Positions 46,221 to 54,835 are shown, counted from the first letter of the stretch. The stretch: 64,000 nt of DNA from an uncultured Ferrimonas sp. (GCF_947489035.1 NZ_CANLCI010000014.1:1-64000), one strand, 5' to 3'. Numbers and translations: made by a program. The notes: generated by a model from the letters alone, not told the origin.

Positions 46221-48704
46221 ATGGAACGTTCAAGTAAGACCCACTTTATTAGCTTGCGTTGGAAGTTCATTTTGTCGCTGATCGCCATGCTGCTGTTGGT
46301 GAGCTTAGTGATCAGCGTATTGGCGATGCGGCGATTTGAGCAGCAGCTTGAGCACGTATTAACTCAGCAATACGAAATTCTGCATCGGGATTACCAGATC
46401 CGTTTACGCTCGGAAGAGGAGCGGTTGATTGTGCTCAGCCAGGAGCTGAACTTGATGCTGCGGGATGATAACCAGCAACTAGAACAGCACCACATGGCAG
46501 AGCTGATCGAGAAGAACTGGGGCGACTTCGAGCTGTTCTGGGGGCTGCAAGGGTTGCAGTTGATCGATGCGAATTATAAGCCACTGCTGAGCGCCGGTAA
46601 GCCACTGGAACCACAAGCCTCTTGGTTAGCCAATAGCTTTAACTCCGGCCAACCAGTGAACCGAGTGCGGTGTGACGACCGCTGTTACATTGAGGTGGCG
46701 GTGCCATTGTTGGTTGGCAGCGAAATTAATCTGATGCTGTTTGTCACTGGGCTTGAAGACGTTTTGGCGCAACTTACCGAAAACCACCAAGTACAACTGG
46801 CGATGTTAAGTCCCGCATCGATTGATGGGCAGGGGCCGTGGGGGCGCAACTTCATTAGTTTGACCAATCGCACCAGTAACATGCGCTTGTTGGCCGAGGT
46901 CAGCTCGCAGCTGAACATTGATGACATTGGCAAGACCCCCAGTCGCTTAACCCTGCACGACAACAGCTGGGCCTTTTACAGCTGGACCGTGACGGAGAAA
47001 GGCGAATCGATGCTGCTGTTTCGCGACATCGATACCTTAGCCAACAGTGAACGGGACTTTTTAAACGATCTGCTGGGCATGTTGGTGGCGGCCACGTTGT
47101 TTTCGGGTGGCCTTGGGGTTGCGCTGTTCTGGCGACCATTGGCGCGGATCCGTCGCTTAGGCACGGTGTTACCCATGCTGGCGCAAAGTCGCTTTGATGA
47201 TCTGCGTAAGCGTTTACATCAGACCCACAGCCGGTTTGGCGATGAATTAGTGCAACTGGAAACCACCACCTTAGAGGTGGCCAACCAGCTTGAACGGTTG
47301 GAAAGCGATGTGGATCGGTACACCGATGAACTGCAACGGATGGCGATGATGGACGCCCTGACCGCCTTGCCCAACCGCGCGATGTTCCATCATGAATTGG
47401 CCAAATCCCTGGGCAGCATTGGCCGAACCGATGAGCAGATCGCACTGCTGTTTCTGGATTTGGATGAATTTAAGCGGGTTAACGATACCTTGGGCCATGA
47501 TATTGGCGATGAGCTGTTAAAAACCGTGGCCAACCGACTGCAAAAAAGCGTGCGCTCGATGGACACCGTCTGCCGTTTAGGCGGCGACGAATTCACGGTT
47601 ATCGTGCGCGGCTTGGAATCTGAATCCGACATCCATCGCATCATCCATCAGATCTTCACCAGCTTGCAGCAACCACTGCAACTGGGGCGGCATACCCTAA
47701 TCATCACCACCAGCATTGGTGTGGTGTTCTGTGATAACCCGATGGCAAGACCGGAAGAACTCCTGAAACGCGCCGATCTGGCGATGTACCAAGCCAAGCA
47801 AGCGGGGCGCAGCAACTATCGGGTCTTCAACGAACAGATGCTCGAGAGCGCTTCTCGCCGCTTAGAGCTTGAGCAAGACATCCGCGCGGCGTTATCGGAA
47901 GAGCAGTTAAGCTTGGCGCTGCAGCCGATCGTCTCAATGGTGGATAATCGCATTGTGGGGTTTGAAGGATTAAGCCGTTGGCACCACCCGAAGCGGGGGT
48001 TGGTGATGCCAGAGGAGTTCATCAAAGAGGTAGAAGGCAGCGAGCAGGGGATTGAGCTGGGTTATTACGTGATTGAGCAGGCGCTGTCGTCGCTGGCACG
48101 CTTAACGAAGCGGCTGGACAGTGAAGACTTCTATATTTCGTTGAACTTGTCGCCAAGCCAATATCTGCATACCGGCTTAGTGGATAACATCGCCAAAAAG
48201 CTGGAGGAACATCAGGTTGCGCCATCACGAGTGATGTTGGAGCTGACCGAAGAGGTGCTGATCAAAAACCTGGATAAAGCGATGCATATCATGCATCAAT
48301 TGAAAGCGATGGGGCTGCGGATCGCCATTGATGATTTTGGTACCGGTTATTCCAGCTTAAGTTATCTGAAGCAGTTGCCGTTTGATGTGCTGAAAGTGGA
48401 TCGCGGCTTTGTCGCAGATTTAGACAACTCCGATGTCGACCGCAATATTGTCACCAGCGTGATTGATTTGGCTCATAACCTGAAGCGCACGGTGGTGGCT
48501 GAAGGGGTAGAGAGCCACGATCAACGCCAGTTCTTACTGCAAGCCAAGTGTGATTTTGCCCAAGGCTTCCTGTATGCCTCGCCGATGGATGAACATCAGC
48601 TACTGACCACCATGGCACGGATTGGTCCAAGCATGATCTGGACCGACGAAGAGCGAGTTACGCGGCCTGTACGGCAGTCGGCTGGGGGCAATCGGCCAAG
48701 TTAG
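46221..48704 (+). CDS. GGDEF-EAL c-di-GMP signalling protein with a periplasmic sensor
   Basis: A 827-residue inner-membrane protein. Helix 1 (about 11-33) and helix 2 (about 280-303) bracket a periplasmic sensor domain, followed by a linker. The GGDEF domain has an intact active site (RLGGDEFTVIV) and inhibitory RxxD site (RSMD five residues upstream). The EAL domain has EGL in place of EAL (VGFEGLSRWHHP) but keeps LNLSPSQY, ELTEEVLI, DDFGTGYSSLSYL and KVDRGF, so both activities are possible. The start is the ATG at 46221, five nt after GAGG. It lies 116 bp after the PstS-like/porin operon. Confidence 0.92.
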   Translation: MERSSKTHFISLRWKFILSLIAMLLLVSLVISVLAMRRFEQQLEHVLTQQYEILHRDYQIRLRSEEERLIVLSQELNLMLRDDNQQLEQHHMAELIEKNWGDFELFWGLQGLQLIDANYKPLLSAGKPLEPQASWLANSFNSGQPVNRVRCDDRCYIEVAVPLLVGSEINLMLFVTGLEDVLAQLTENHQVQLAMLSPASIDGQGPWGRNFISLTNRTSNMRLLAEVSSQLNIDDIGKTPSRLTLHDNSWAFYSWTVTEKGESMLLFRDIDTLANSERDFLNDLLGMLVAATLFSGGLGVALFWRPLARIRRLGTVLPMLAQSRFDDLRKRLHQTHSRFGDELVQLETTTLEVANQLERLESDVDRYTDELQRMAMMDALTALPNRAMFHHELAKSLGSIGRTDEQIALLFLDLDEFKRVNDTLGHDIGDELLKTVANRLQKSVRSMDTVCRLGGDEFTVIVRGLESESDIHRIIHQIFTSLQQPLQLGRHTLIITTSIGVVFCDNPMARPEELLKRADLAMYQAKQAGRSNYRVFNEQMLESASRRLELEQDIRAALSEEQLSLALQPIVSMVDNRIVGFEGLSRWHHPKRGLVMPEEFIKEVEGSEQGIELGYYVIEQALSSLARLTKRLDSEDFYISLNLSPSQYLHTGLVDNIAKKLEEHQVAPSRVMLELTEEVLIKNLDKAMHIMHQLKAMGLRIAIDDFGTGYSSLSYLKQLPFDVLKVDRGFVADLDNSDVDRNIVTSVIDLAHNLKRTVVAEGVESHDQRQFLLQAKCDFAQGFLYASPMDEHQLLTTMARIGPSMIWTDEERVTRPVRQSAGGNRPS

Positions 48705-48729
48705 GCCAATGCTGTTATTTAGATGAAAG

Positions 48730-48749
48730 CGCCGCCCTAATGGGCGGCG
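48730..48749. terminator. hairpin between the convergent GGDEF-EAL and small secreted protein genes
   Basis: Eight-bp stem CGCCGCCC/GGGCGGCG with loop TAAT. The T-tracts are short on both sides, so termination may be partial. Confidence 0.55.
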
Positions 48750-49063
48750 TCTTTACTGGTGTCGGCTTCAGGCAGAGCAAGCAGCCGCCGTAGGGTTTGC
48801 TGCCGCAGTTGGTAGGTCGCCGAGAGGCGTTCTAACTCTTTCTGCAGGAGGTTTTGCTCGGCAAATTTCTCGACGCTGGCGTAGTTTTGCAGGTAGTCAA
48901 AGTCACTGATGCAAACACACACCATCTTTTGTGTAGGCTCTTCCGGCGTGGCGGTATACACCAAATTCGGGCAAGCCCCTTGGCGCCAACTGGCTTCAAG
49001 GCAAGATTGCGCCGCGGCCAGCGGCGTAATCAACAGCAGCGTTAACGCCAGTGCAGTTTTCAC
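48737..49063 (-). CDS. small secreted protein of unknown function, next to gshB
   Basis: A 108-residue protein with a signal peptide (ALTLLLITPLAAA) and a GTG start directly after the gshB stop. The mature part has four cysteines (QSCLEASWRQGACPN, MVCVCISDFD), which suggests two disulfides or a metal site, then a helical coiled stretch (LLQKELERLSATYQLRQQTL). No family recognised. It is the last gene of the sprT-endA-rsmE-gshB run. Confidence 0.7.
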   Translation of the reverse strand: MKTALALTLLLITPLAAAQSCLEASWRQGACPNLVYTATPEEPTQKMVCVCISDFDYLQNYASVEKFAEQNLLQKELERLSATYQLRQQTLRRLLALPEADTSKDAAH

Positions 49064-50011
49064 TTAGTTAGCCAGCCGACGTTCAATCGCATCCATCAAC
49101 ATGGCGCTGATGTTGGTATCAAAGGCGTTGTCGATCTCTTGCACACAGGTGGGGCTAGTCACGTTGATTTCGGTTAGGCGATCGCCAATCACATCCAAGC
49201 CGACAAAAATCAACCCACGCTTTTTCAGCTCTGGGGCAACGGCACGGGCAATGGCCCAGTCGCTGTCGGACAATGGGCGTGCTTCGCCACGGCCGCCAGC
49301 GGCCAAGTTGCCACGGGTTTCTTTGCCCTGTGGGATCCGCGCTAAGCAGTATGGTACCGGCTCGCCATCGATGACTAAGATGCGTTTGTCGCCCTGCTTA
49401 ATTTCCGGGATAAACTTCTGCACCATGGTGTACATGTTGCCCATATTGGTCAGGGTTTCGATGATCACCCCAAGGTTGTCGCCTTCTGGGCCCACCTTGA
49501 AGATGGACGCGCCACCCATGCCATCAAGTGGCTTAACGATGATTTCGCCATGTTCGGCGTGGAATTGACGAATTTTATCGGCACGGCGGGTGACTAAGGT
49601 GGTTGGGGTGTGTTCAGCAAACCAAGCCGTAAACAGCTTTTCGTTACAGTCGCGCAGGCTTTGCGGCTTGTTAACGATTAAGGTGCCTTGCTCTTCTGCG
49701 CGCTCCAGCATGTAGGTGGCGTAGATAAATTCAGTATCAAATGGCGGATCTTTACGCATCAAGATCACGTCTAAATCGTTTAACTGGGCTTCTTGCGCGT
49801 CACCAAGCTGGTAGAAGTTATCCGCATCACGCTGCACCGATAACGGCTGCATCCGCGCGTATGGCTGGCCTTGCTCCAGATACAGATCACTCATCTCCAT
49901 GTAATACAGCTCGTAGCCACGGGCTTGTGCCTCTAGCAGAAAGGCGAAGCTGGTGTCTTTGTTGATGTTAATGGATGAGATGGGATCCATCACGATGCCG
50001 AGTTTGATCAT
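49064..50011 (-). CDS. gshB: glutathione synthetase
   Basis: A 315-residue ATP-grasp enzyme joining gamma-glutamylcysteine and glycine. It begins IKLGIVMDPISSININKDTS and has IVKPLDGMGGASIF (ATP-binding), YLARIP-like CLARIPQGKETRGNLAAGG, and FVGLDVIGDRLTEINVTSPT near the end. The length is standard. AGGAG precedes the ATG, and it starts 8 bp after rsmE. Confidence 0.97.
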   Translation of the reverse strand: MIKLGIVMDPISSININKDTSFAFLLEAQARGYELYYMEMSDLYLEQGQPYARMQPLSVQRDADNFYQLGDAQEAQLNDLDVILMRKDPPFDTEFIYATYMLERAEEQGTLIVNKPQSLRDCNEKLFTAWFAEHTPTTLVTRRADKIRQFHAEHGEIIVKPLDGMGGASIFKVGPEGDNLGVIIETLTNMGNMYTMVQKFIPEIKQGDKRILVIDGEPVPYCLARIPQGKETRGNLAAGGRGEARPLSDSDWAIARAVAPELKKRGLIFVGLDVIGDRLTEINVTSPTCVQEIDNAFDTNISAMLMDAIERRLAN

Positions 50012-50019
50012 GGGTGCTC

Positions 50020-50751
50020 CTAACCTAAGTCGCCGAAGCGTACTTGCAGTGCGGTGATGGCGGTCAAGGCGGCGGTTTCAGTTCGCAGCACTCGAGGGCC
50101 TAATAAAATGTCGGTGAAGTGTTGGCTGCTGGCCGTGGCGATCTCTGCCGTTGACAGCCCGCCTTCTGGCCCAATCAATAAGCGCGCTTGGCTTACTGGG
50201 GTAGGCAGCGTATTGATGCTGTATTGGGCACGGGGGTGCAGATTCAGCTTCAAACCGTCGTAAGGTTCTTGCAGCCACTCGTCCAGCTTCATCACTGGTC
50301 GGATCTGCGGCACCACGTTACGGCCACTTTGTTCGCAGGCGGCAATGGCGATTTTCTGCCACTGCTGCAGTTTCTTGTCTAGGCGGTCGCCGCTGAGCTT
50401 AACACCGCAGCGTTCTGACCACAGTGGGGTAATGGTATTGACCCCCAGTTCAACCGACTTCTGGATGGTGAACTCCATCTTATCGCCACGGGAGATTACT
50501 TGCCCGAGCTCAAGATCCAGCGGCGATTCGCTTTGGTGCTGCTGCACTTCGTCGATTTGTACTTCCACCGACTTTTTGCTGCTGGCGGTGATGGTGGCCA
50601 GAAACTGTTGGCCGTCTCCGTTAAACAGCATCAGTTGTTGCGGAGGTTGCATCCGCAACACACGGCCAACGTGATTGGCGCCGTCTTCATCCAGCGACAG
50701 TTGTTGTCCCAGCGCTAATGGGCTGGGCTGAAAAATTCTTGGGATCCGCAT
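50020..50751 (-). CDS. rsmE: 16S rRNA (uracil-1498-N3)-methyltransferase
   Basis: A 243-residue SPOUT-fold methyltransferase. An N-terminal PUA-like RNA-binding domain begins [15 protein letters not shown]. The C-terminal knot has [14 protein letters not shown] and [18 protein letters not shown], the SAM-binding signature of RsmE. It lies 13 bp after endA and 8 bp before gshB, the same order as in Escherichia coli. Confidence 0.96.
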   Translation of the reverse strand: MRIPRIFQPSPLALGQQLSLDEDGANHVGRVLRMQPPQQLMLFNGDGQQFLATITASSKKSVEVQIDEVQQHQSESPLDLELGQVISRGDKMEFTIQKSVELGVNTITPLWSERCGVKLSGDRLDKKLQQWQKIAIAACEQSGRNVVPQIRPVMKLDEWLQEPYDGLKLNLHPRAQYSINTLPTPVSQARLLIGPEGGLSTAEIATASSQHFTDILLGPRVLRTETAALTAITALQVRFGDLG

Positions 50752-50764
50752 TCGTCTTACCTGA

Positions 50765-51481
50765 TCAGCTGCATTGCTGCGCTGTGAAGGGGTTTATCTG
50801 CCCCTGTTTTTGGCTAACCAAACGATGCCGTTGGCATTCGCTTGGGGTGGCTGGGTACATAGTATGCCAGCTTGAATAGAGTTTTCGTTGTGCTTTTGAT
50901 AATCGGATCTGGTAGCGCTGCGCCATATAAAGGTAACTGCGTGCAACCTGCCCCCGTGCGCGTTTGGGTGGCTGCGCCTGTTTGCGCTTAAAATCCACCA
51001 CCATCTGGCACTGACCATATTGATCCGCGCGGCCATTCCAATCGGTTAAGCGGTAGTTCGAGCGATCGCCATTCACCTCGCCAATGGCGGGATAGAGGTT
51101 ATGCATGTCGGCTTCCATCGCTTTAAAGGTTTTGTCTTTGCGGCAGTTCTTACGACCCCCTTGCTGCCAACATTGCAGCTGGCGGCCAAAGTCGTAAGCG
51201 GGCATGACGTGTTCCCATTCGATCCGGTGTGCGCGTTGGTAATACTTGCCCTTCTTTTTCTCGACGCGAGATTGATAGCCGCAGCTGGCCAAGGCCGGCA
51301 CTAATTTCACTTTCTTGCCTTTGGCTGAATCGGTGAAACGGCAGCCACAGTAGAGCGACTCCATCGGTAATTCATTTTGATATAGCTTGGCTAAGTTCTT
51401 CTTGGCGGCACTAAAGGAGCTGGGGGCAGCCCATGCTACCGAACTGAGCAAACAGCTCAGTACTACAACGGTTCTCAACAT
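50765..51481 (-). CDS. endA: endonuclease I (periplasmic)
   Basis: A 238-residue nuclease with signal peptide [13 protein letters not shown]. The active-site region has the EWEHVMPAY motif and [19 protein letters not shown] (His-Asn nuclease type), and paired cysteines ([20 protein letters not shown]) fit the disulfide-rich EndA/Vvn fold. It cuts DNA in the periplasm or outside the cell. It is in the sprT-endA-rsmE-gshB order. Confidence 0.95.
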   Translation of the reverse strand: MLRTVVVLSCLLSSVAWAAPSSFSAAKKNLAKLYQNELPMESLYCGCRFTDSAKGKKVKLVPALASCGYQSRVEKKKGKYYQRAHRIEWEHVMPAYDFGRQLQCWQQGGRKNCRKDKTFKAMEADMHNLYPAIGEVNGDRSNYRLTDWNGRADQYGQCQMVVDFKRKQAQPPKRARGQVARSYLYMAQRYQIRLSKAQRKLYSSWHTMYPATPSECQRHRLVSQKQGQINPFTAQQCS

Positions 51482-51509
51482 CTACAGCAACTTCTCTAAC
51501 AATGTTTTT

Positions 51510-52013
51510 TTAGCTTGGGTCGTTACCCACCAATTGTAATGGGGTTTGGCAACGACGGCAGCGATATTGTGCTTGGCCGCGTAGCACCTTGTTATGACGG
51601 CGAATGGTTAATTGGTGCGACTGGCACTGACAGCGGTAAGCAAAGCTGCGTGGCTGCACTGCGGTCACATCAAAGCTGTGGCGGGTTTTCGGTTCAAGCT
51701 GAAAGAGACTGCGCATCAGCTGTTGCCATTGCACGCCGTGGGGTTTAACTCGGCCGTACAGCTGCCATGCCAGCAGGTGCGCCACTTCGTGGGGCACGAC
51801 CTCATCCACAAACGCCTGTGGGTTTTGCTGGGCTAAGGTGGGGTTGAAGCGCAATCGGTTGACTTGCAGGTGTGCTGTTCCCGCGGCTTGGCCACGCAGG
51901 GCAAAGCTGATGGTTGGGCGGGAAAAGCGGCGCTGTAGCTGTTGCTCGGCCACTTGATAGCAGTGCTCAACTTGCGCGCTGATGCGCTGAGCGAGGTCGT
52001 TTGGAGCGGTCAT
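51510..52013 (-). CDS. sprT: SprT-like zinc metalloprotease-domain protein
   Basis: A 167-residue SprT-family protein. The HExxH motif is VPHEVAHLLAW. A C-terminal zinc ribbon has YRCQCQSHQL and YRCRRCQTPL. The start is the ATG at 52013 (MTAPNDLAQRI). The frame is open about 74 codons further upstream, but that stretch is not SprT-like and overlaps the PepSY gene. A TATAAT lies seven nt upstream of the ATG, so the mRNA may be leaderless or have a very short leader. Function in bacteria is unclear; eukaryotic relatives repair DNA-protein crosslinks. Confidence 0.9.
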   Translation of the reverse strand: MTAPNDLAQRISAQVEHCYQVAEQQLQRRFSRPTISFALRGQAAGTAHLQVNRLRFNPTLAQQNPQAFVDEVVPHEVAHLLAWQLYGRVKPHGVQWQQLMRSLFQLEPKTRHSFDVTAVQPRSFAYRCQCQSHQLTIRRHNKVLRGQAQYRCRRCQTPLQLVGNDPS

Positions 52014-52039
52014 GGCGGCGATTATACGCTGCTGTGGGG

Positions 52040-52951
52040 TTAATGGGGCAATTTCTGTTGCTGTTTGCGGCTTAACCGCAGCTGCGTTGGTTGGGCGGGG
52101 TAGTGTTGGCAAGCCAGTACCGATTGGCCGTCGCTGAAGCTGACTCGACATTGGCCGCATTGCCCTTGGCCACGGCACCGTCCTGCTAACGGCAGATCTG
52201 AACTGAGCAACGGCTGCCCCCAGCGTTGCCGCCATTGGGCGATAAGCTGGCCGCTGCCATCCACGGCAGAGATCAACGGGCGCTGGGCTAAATAACCAAG
52301 GCGCAGCTTCTGCACCATTAACGCGATGCCGGTGCCGACAAAGCCTAAAAAGAGTGCAGCCAACAGATAGATCAGGGTGTGGTTAAAGTCGCGGCCATTG
52401 GGGTAATCGGCAAAGTGCACCGCAAATGCCCAGCGGTTCAAAGTAGAGAAACGATTACGATGGCCCAGCACTTGCCCATCGCGGCTGACGTAAATGCGGG
52501 TATTGAGCTTATCGTTGCTGTTGATGCGCCAAGCGGCGCTCAAGATTGAATCCTGTGGCGTCGCTTGCCATTGCGGCGGGGCTAATTGGCCCGGGCCACG
52601 ATAACTGTTGGTTGCAAGGGTGGCGATCTGCGCTTTGGTTAACTGCAGCGGCTGGCCCTGTTGGCCATCAAACAGCTGCGCCTGACCATCAATGAACACT
52701 CGAAAATGGCTTTGGCCTAAGCGTTCAACGTACTCCACTTTGTCGATGTGATTGCCAGCAAGCCGTGCCAATAGCGTCGGCAGCGGCAACGGTGGTGGTG
52801 GCGCAGTAAGCGCGGCGCGCACTCGATAGCTGCCCCCGCGCATGGTGTCACCGTCCATCAGGCTGAACCACAACCCACTGAGCAGCCACAACAGCAGCTG
52901 AACGGCGATCGCAAGGCCAAAGTAGCGGTGCCATTGGGCTAGGGGGCTCAT
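52040..52951 (-). CDS. PepSY-type membrane protein with C-terminal 2Fe-2S ferredoxin domain
   Basis: A 303-residue protein. Helix 1 (about 13-33), a periplasmic PepSY-like region, and helix 2 (about 192-215) are followed by a cytoplasmic tail. The tail holds Cys259-x5-Cys265-x2-Cys268-x12-Cys281 in the setting GRCRGQGQCGQCRV ... VLACQ, like the NqrF-type plant ferredoxin cluster. Histidines near the helices (AQWHRYFG, VHFADYPNG, DFNHTLIY) could bind haem, as in PepSY-TM redox proteins. The start is the ATG at 52951, overlapping the stop of the upstream PepSY gene. Confidence 0.75.
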   Translation of the reverse strand: MSPLAQWHRYFGLAIAVQLLLWLLSGLWFSLMDGDTMRGGSYRVRAALTAPPPPLPLPTLLARLAGNHIDKVEYVERLGQSHFRVFIDGQAQLFDGQQGQPLQLTKAQIATLATNSYRGPGQLAPPQWQATPQDSILSAAWRINSNDKLNTRIYVSRDGQVLGHRNRFSTLNRWAFAVHFADYPNGRDFNHTLIYLLAALFLGFVGTGIALMVQKLRLGYLAQRPLISAVDGSGQLIAQWRQRWGQPLLSSDLPLAGRCRGQGQCGQCRVSFSDGQSVLACQHYPAQPTQLRLSRKQQQKLPH

Positions 52952-53598
52952 CGGCGTCGCCACAGCAGCAAGCCACTGATGCTTAACAGCAGGGAGCAGA
53001 ACGTGACAAGCGCCAGCCACGGAGTTTGGGGGCCACGATCGCCAAAGTAATCCATGATGTGCAGCCGCCACAGCAGATCAAAGCCACGCCAGTAGTGGTG
53101 GCGCTGGGTCACTAACTGACCGCTGTAGCCATCGAAGTAGAGCGTGGGTTGGCTTACGCCATTAAAGGCTACGGCGTAGATTGGCAAAGGGCGACGGCCG
53201 AGTTCACTGGGGGGATTCTTGTCAATTAAGCGGGTGGCAGCAATTGTGGCCTTGCCGTTGAAGCTTTGGCGCGCCAAGGTTTCGATTTGCGCTTGGGGGA
53301 TCAGCGTTAACGGTTGGCCGGTGTGCGCGCTGATGGCGCGGCGCTGAGAACCGCTTATCTGAAAATAGGGGCCGCGCAGCCCAGGCAACAACTGTACCGA
53401 CTCGTCGGGATTGAGCGTGGGCCAGCGCTGCTGCACTTGGCTTAGTTGAAGCTGGTACTGCGGTGGCGTGACCCAAGTTTTACCGCGAATAAAATCAATA
53501 TCAAAGGCCACCATGTAAGTGCCACTGAGGGCCCACAACAGCAGTTGTGAGCCAATCAACAGGGCCAGTAGGCGGTGCCAGAAGCGCAATTTCAGCAT
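52948..53598 (-). CDS. PepSY-type membrane protein
   Basis: A 216-residue protein with helix 1 (about 9-30, FWHRLLALLIGSQLLLWALS) and helix 2 near the end (about 193-212), bracketing a periplasmic part with YFDGYSGQLVTQRHHYWRG and WRLHIMDYFGD, a PepSY-TM hallmark. It ends LLLWRRR. It lies six bp after the Pcp-like gene and overlaps the PepSY-ferredoxin gene by 4 nt, so the three genes form an operon and the two membrane proteins probably form a complex. Confidence 0.78.
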   Translation of the reverse strand: MLKLRFWHRLLALLIGSQLLLWALSGTYMVAFDIDFIRGKTWVTPPQYQLQLSQVQQRWPTLNPDESVQLLPGLRGPYFQISGSQRRAISAHTGQPLTLIPQAQIETLARQSFNGKATIAATRLIDKNPPSELGRRPLPIYAVAFNGVSQPTLYFDGYSGQLVTQRHHYWRGFDLLWRLHIMDYFGDRGPQTPWLALVTFCSLLLSISGLLLWRRR

Positions 53599-53604
53599 CG
53601 GGTG

Positions 53605-54747
53605 TTACAGGGTCATGGCGGCTTCTGCCAGCATCATCTCCAGCTGGGTTACGATGGCTTGAATCGCATCGGCGTCGTAGCCGCTGATCCGCGGGGTATG
53701 GACGTGGCCAACCGGCACCTTGCTGTTGAGCAGTTCACTTAACAATACGCTGCGGTAGCTGATCTCGTTTGACAGGTAACCGCCGCCCGAGCCTTGTACC
53801 GAGGTGGCGTTACGCAGGGCAAACAGATTGCGCGCTTGCTTGTCGCCCTGGCTGGTGCTGACGTTACGGTTGTCGTTGATCTTATATTGGCCTTGCGCCT
53901 GCATCATGGCGGCGGCTGGCAGAGTAAATTCGACAAATTCAGGGCCGTTAAGCACTTGGCCATTTAACTGCGGTGGCAGGGGCTGGCGCTTGCTGGCGCC
54001 GGTGTGCACGTTTTGATTGTCGCTGGCGCTGGCGGAGCGATTGCGGCCGGGAAAGCGCTCTAAGTCAAAGTCGCTGCGGCCCATCGACACGGTGACCACC
54101 ATATCGACGCTGTTGTCGCGGAAAAATGGCGTGAGCACCGATTCAATCAAACCATCATCAAAATCTTTAAAGCGCACCGGGATCATCACGGTTTCAATTT
54201 GCACCTTTTGTGGCCCCAGCTGGAAGCTCATGCCATCCATTGCCAAGGCGGCCACCCCGGAAGGGTTGGACTGACCAAGGTTGCGATCCAATTGGAACGG
54301 ATCAAAGCCGGTGAGCAGGATGCGAATGTCGCTGTCGGCATCAAAGCGGATGTCGCTCATGCCGCGGGAGGCTTTCTCTAAAGTGGTCAGCAGAATATTG
54401 CGTTGCCAGTCGGCCAGCGGGAAGTTGGGCTGCTGTTGTTTCAAGGCGATGCGAGTTGCGAGGCGATCCCAATAGAGTGAGCGATCGTCAAGGTAGCCAG
54501 ATTGCACATCAGCCACGGCGGCGCGCCAAAGGGCATTGCCATCTTCGGCCACTTTACGGGTTACGGTTAGCTCGTTGTTGTCGGCACGATAGCGGGATAA
54601 CAGGCGATCAATCTGGGCTTGATAGCGACCGGTGGCGCTGGGTAATTCAGAAACGGCGCTGGCATAGCGGCGTTCTTCGACATCCATGGGGGCGGCAACC
54701 GCGGTGGAAGCCAGCAACGATAGGGCGAACAGGGCTTTGTAGGCCAT
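53605..54747 (-). CDS. secreted pyroglutamyl-peptidase-like protein with Ser at the nucleophile position
   Basis: A 380-residue protein with signal peptide ALFALSLLASTAVAA. After an unassigned helical N-terminal part (about 20-138) comes a peptidase C15 (pyroglutamyl peptidase I) domain: ILLTGFDPFQLDRNLGQSNP, the Glu230 region GRSDFDLERF, and the His350 region VGHVHTPRIS. The usual nucleophile segment GTxxCN reads GGYLSNE, so Ser326 stands where Cys is expected. It may be inactive, a binding protein, or a serine variant. The start has AAAGGAG. It is the first gene of the operon with the PepSY pair. Confidence 0.72.
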   Translation of the reverse strand: MAYKALFALSLLASTAVAAPMDVEERRYASAVSELPSATGRYQAQIDRLLSRYRADNNELTVTRKVAEDGNALWRAAVADVQSGYLDDRSLYWDRLATRIALKQQQPNFPLADWQRNILLTTLEKASRGMSDIRFDADSDIRILLTGFDPFQLDRNLGQSNPSGVAALAMDGMSFQLGPQKVQIETVMIPVRFKDFDDGLIESVLTPFFRDNSVDMVVTVSMGRSDFDLERFPGRNRSASASDNQNVHTGASKRQPLPPQLNGQVLNGPEFVEFTLPAAAMMQAQGQYKINDNRNVSTSQGDKQARNLFALRNATSVQGSGGGYLSNEISYRSVLLSELLNSKVPVGHVHTPRISGYDADAIQAIVTQLEMMLAEAAMTL

Positions 54748-54786
54748 GGCACGCTACTCCTTTAGCGAATTAATGAGCATAACTTA

Positions 54787-54802
54787 CCTTGCAACCTTGC
54801 AA
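54787..54802. repeat. tandem 8-bp direct repeat upstream of the Pcp-like operon
   Basis: CCTTGCAA occurs twice in immediate succession, 40 bp before the start of the Pcp-like gene. On the minus strand it yields TTGCAA hexamers that could be -35 elements or an operator. Confidence 0.4.
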
Positions 54803-54835
54803 CGGGTAAAGCCAAGGTTCTGATCCGTAAGCAAT

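Noticed and set aside
47940..48000. EAL domain inactive because the motif reads EGL
   Set aside because: The catalytic Glu is kept and all other metal- and substrate-binding motifs look intact, so inactivity is not supported.
52014..52235. Upstream extension of sprT by about 74 codons
   Set aside because: The extra sequence overlaps the PepSY-ferredoxin gene and is not SprT-like.
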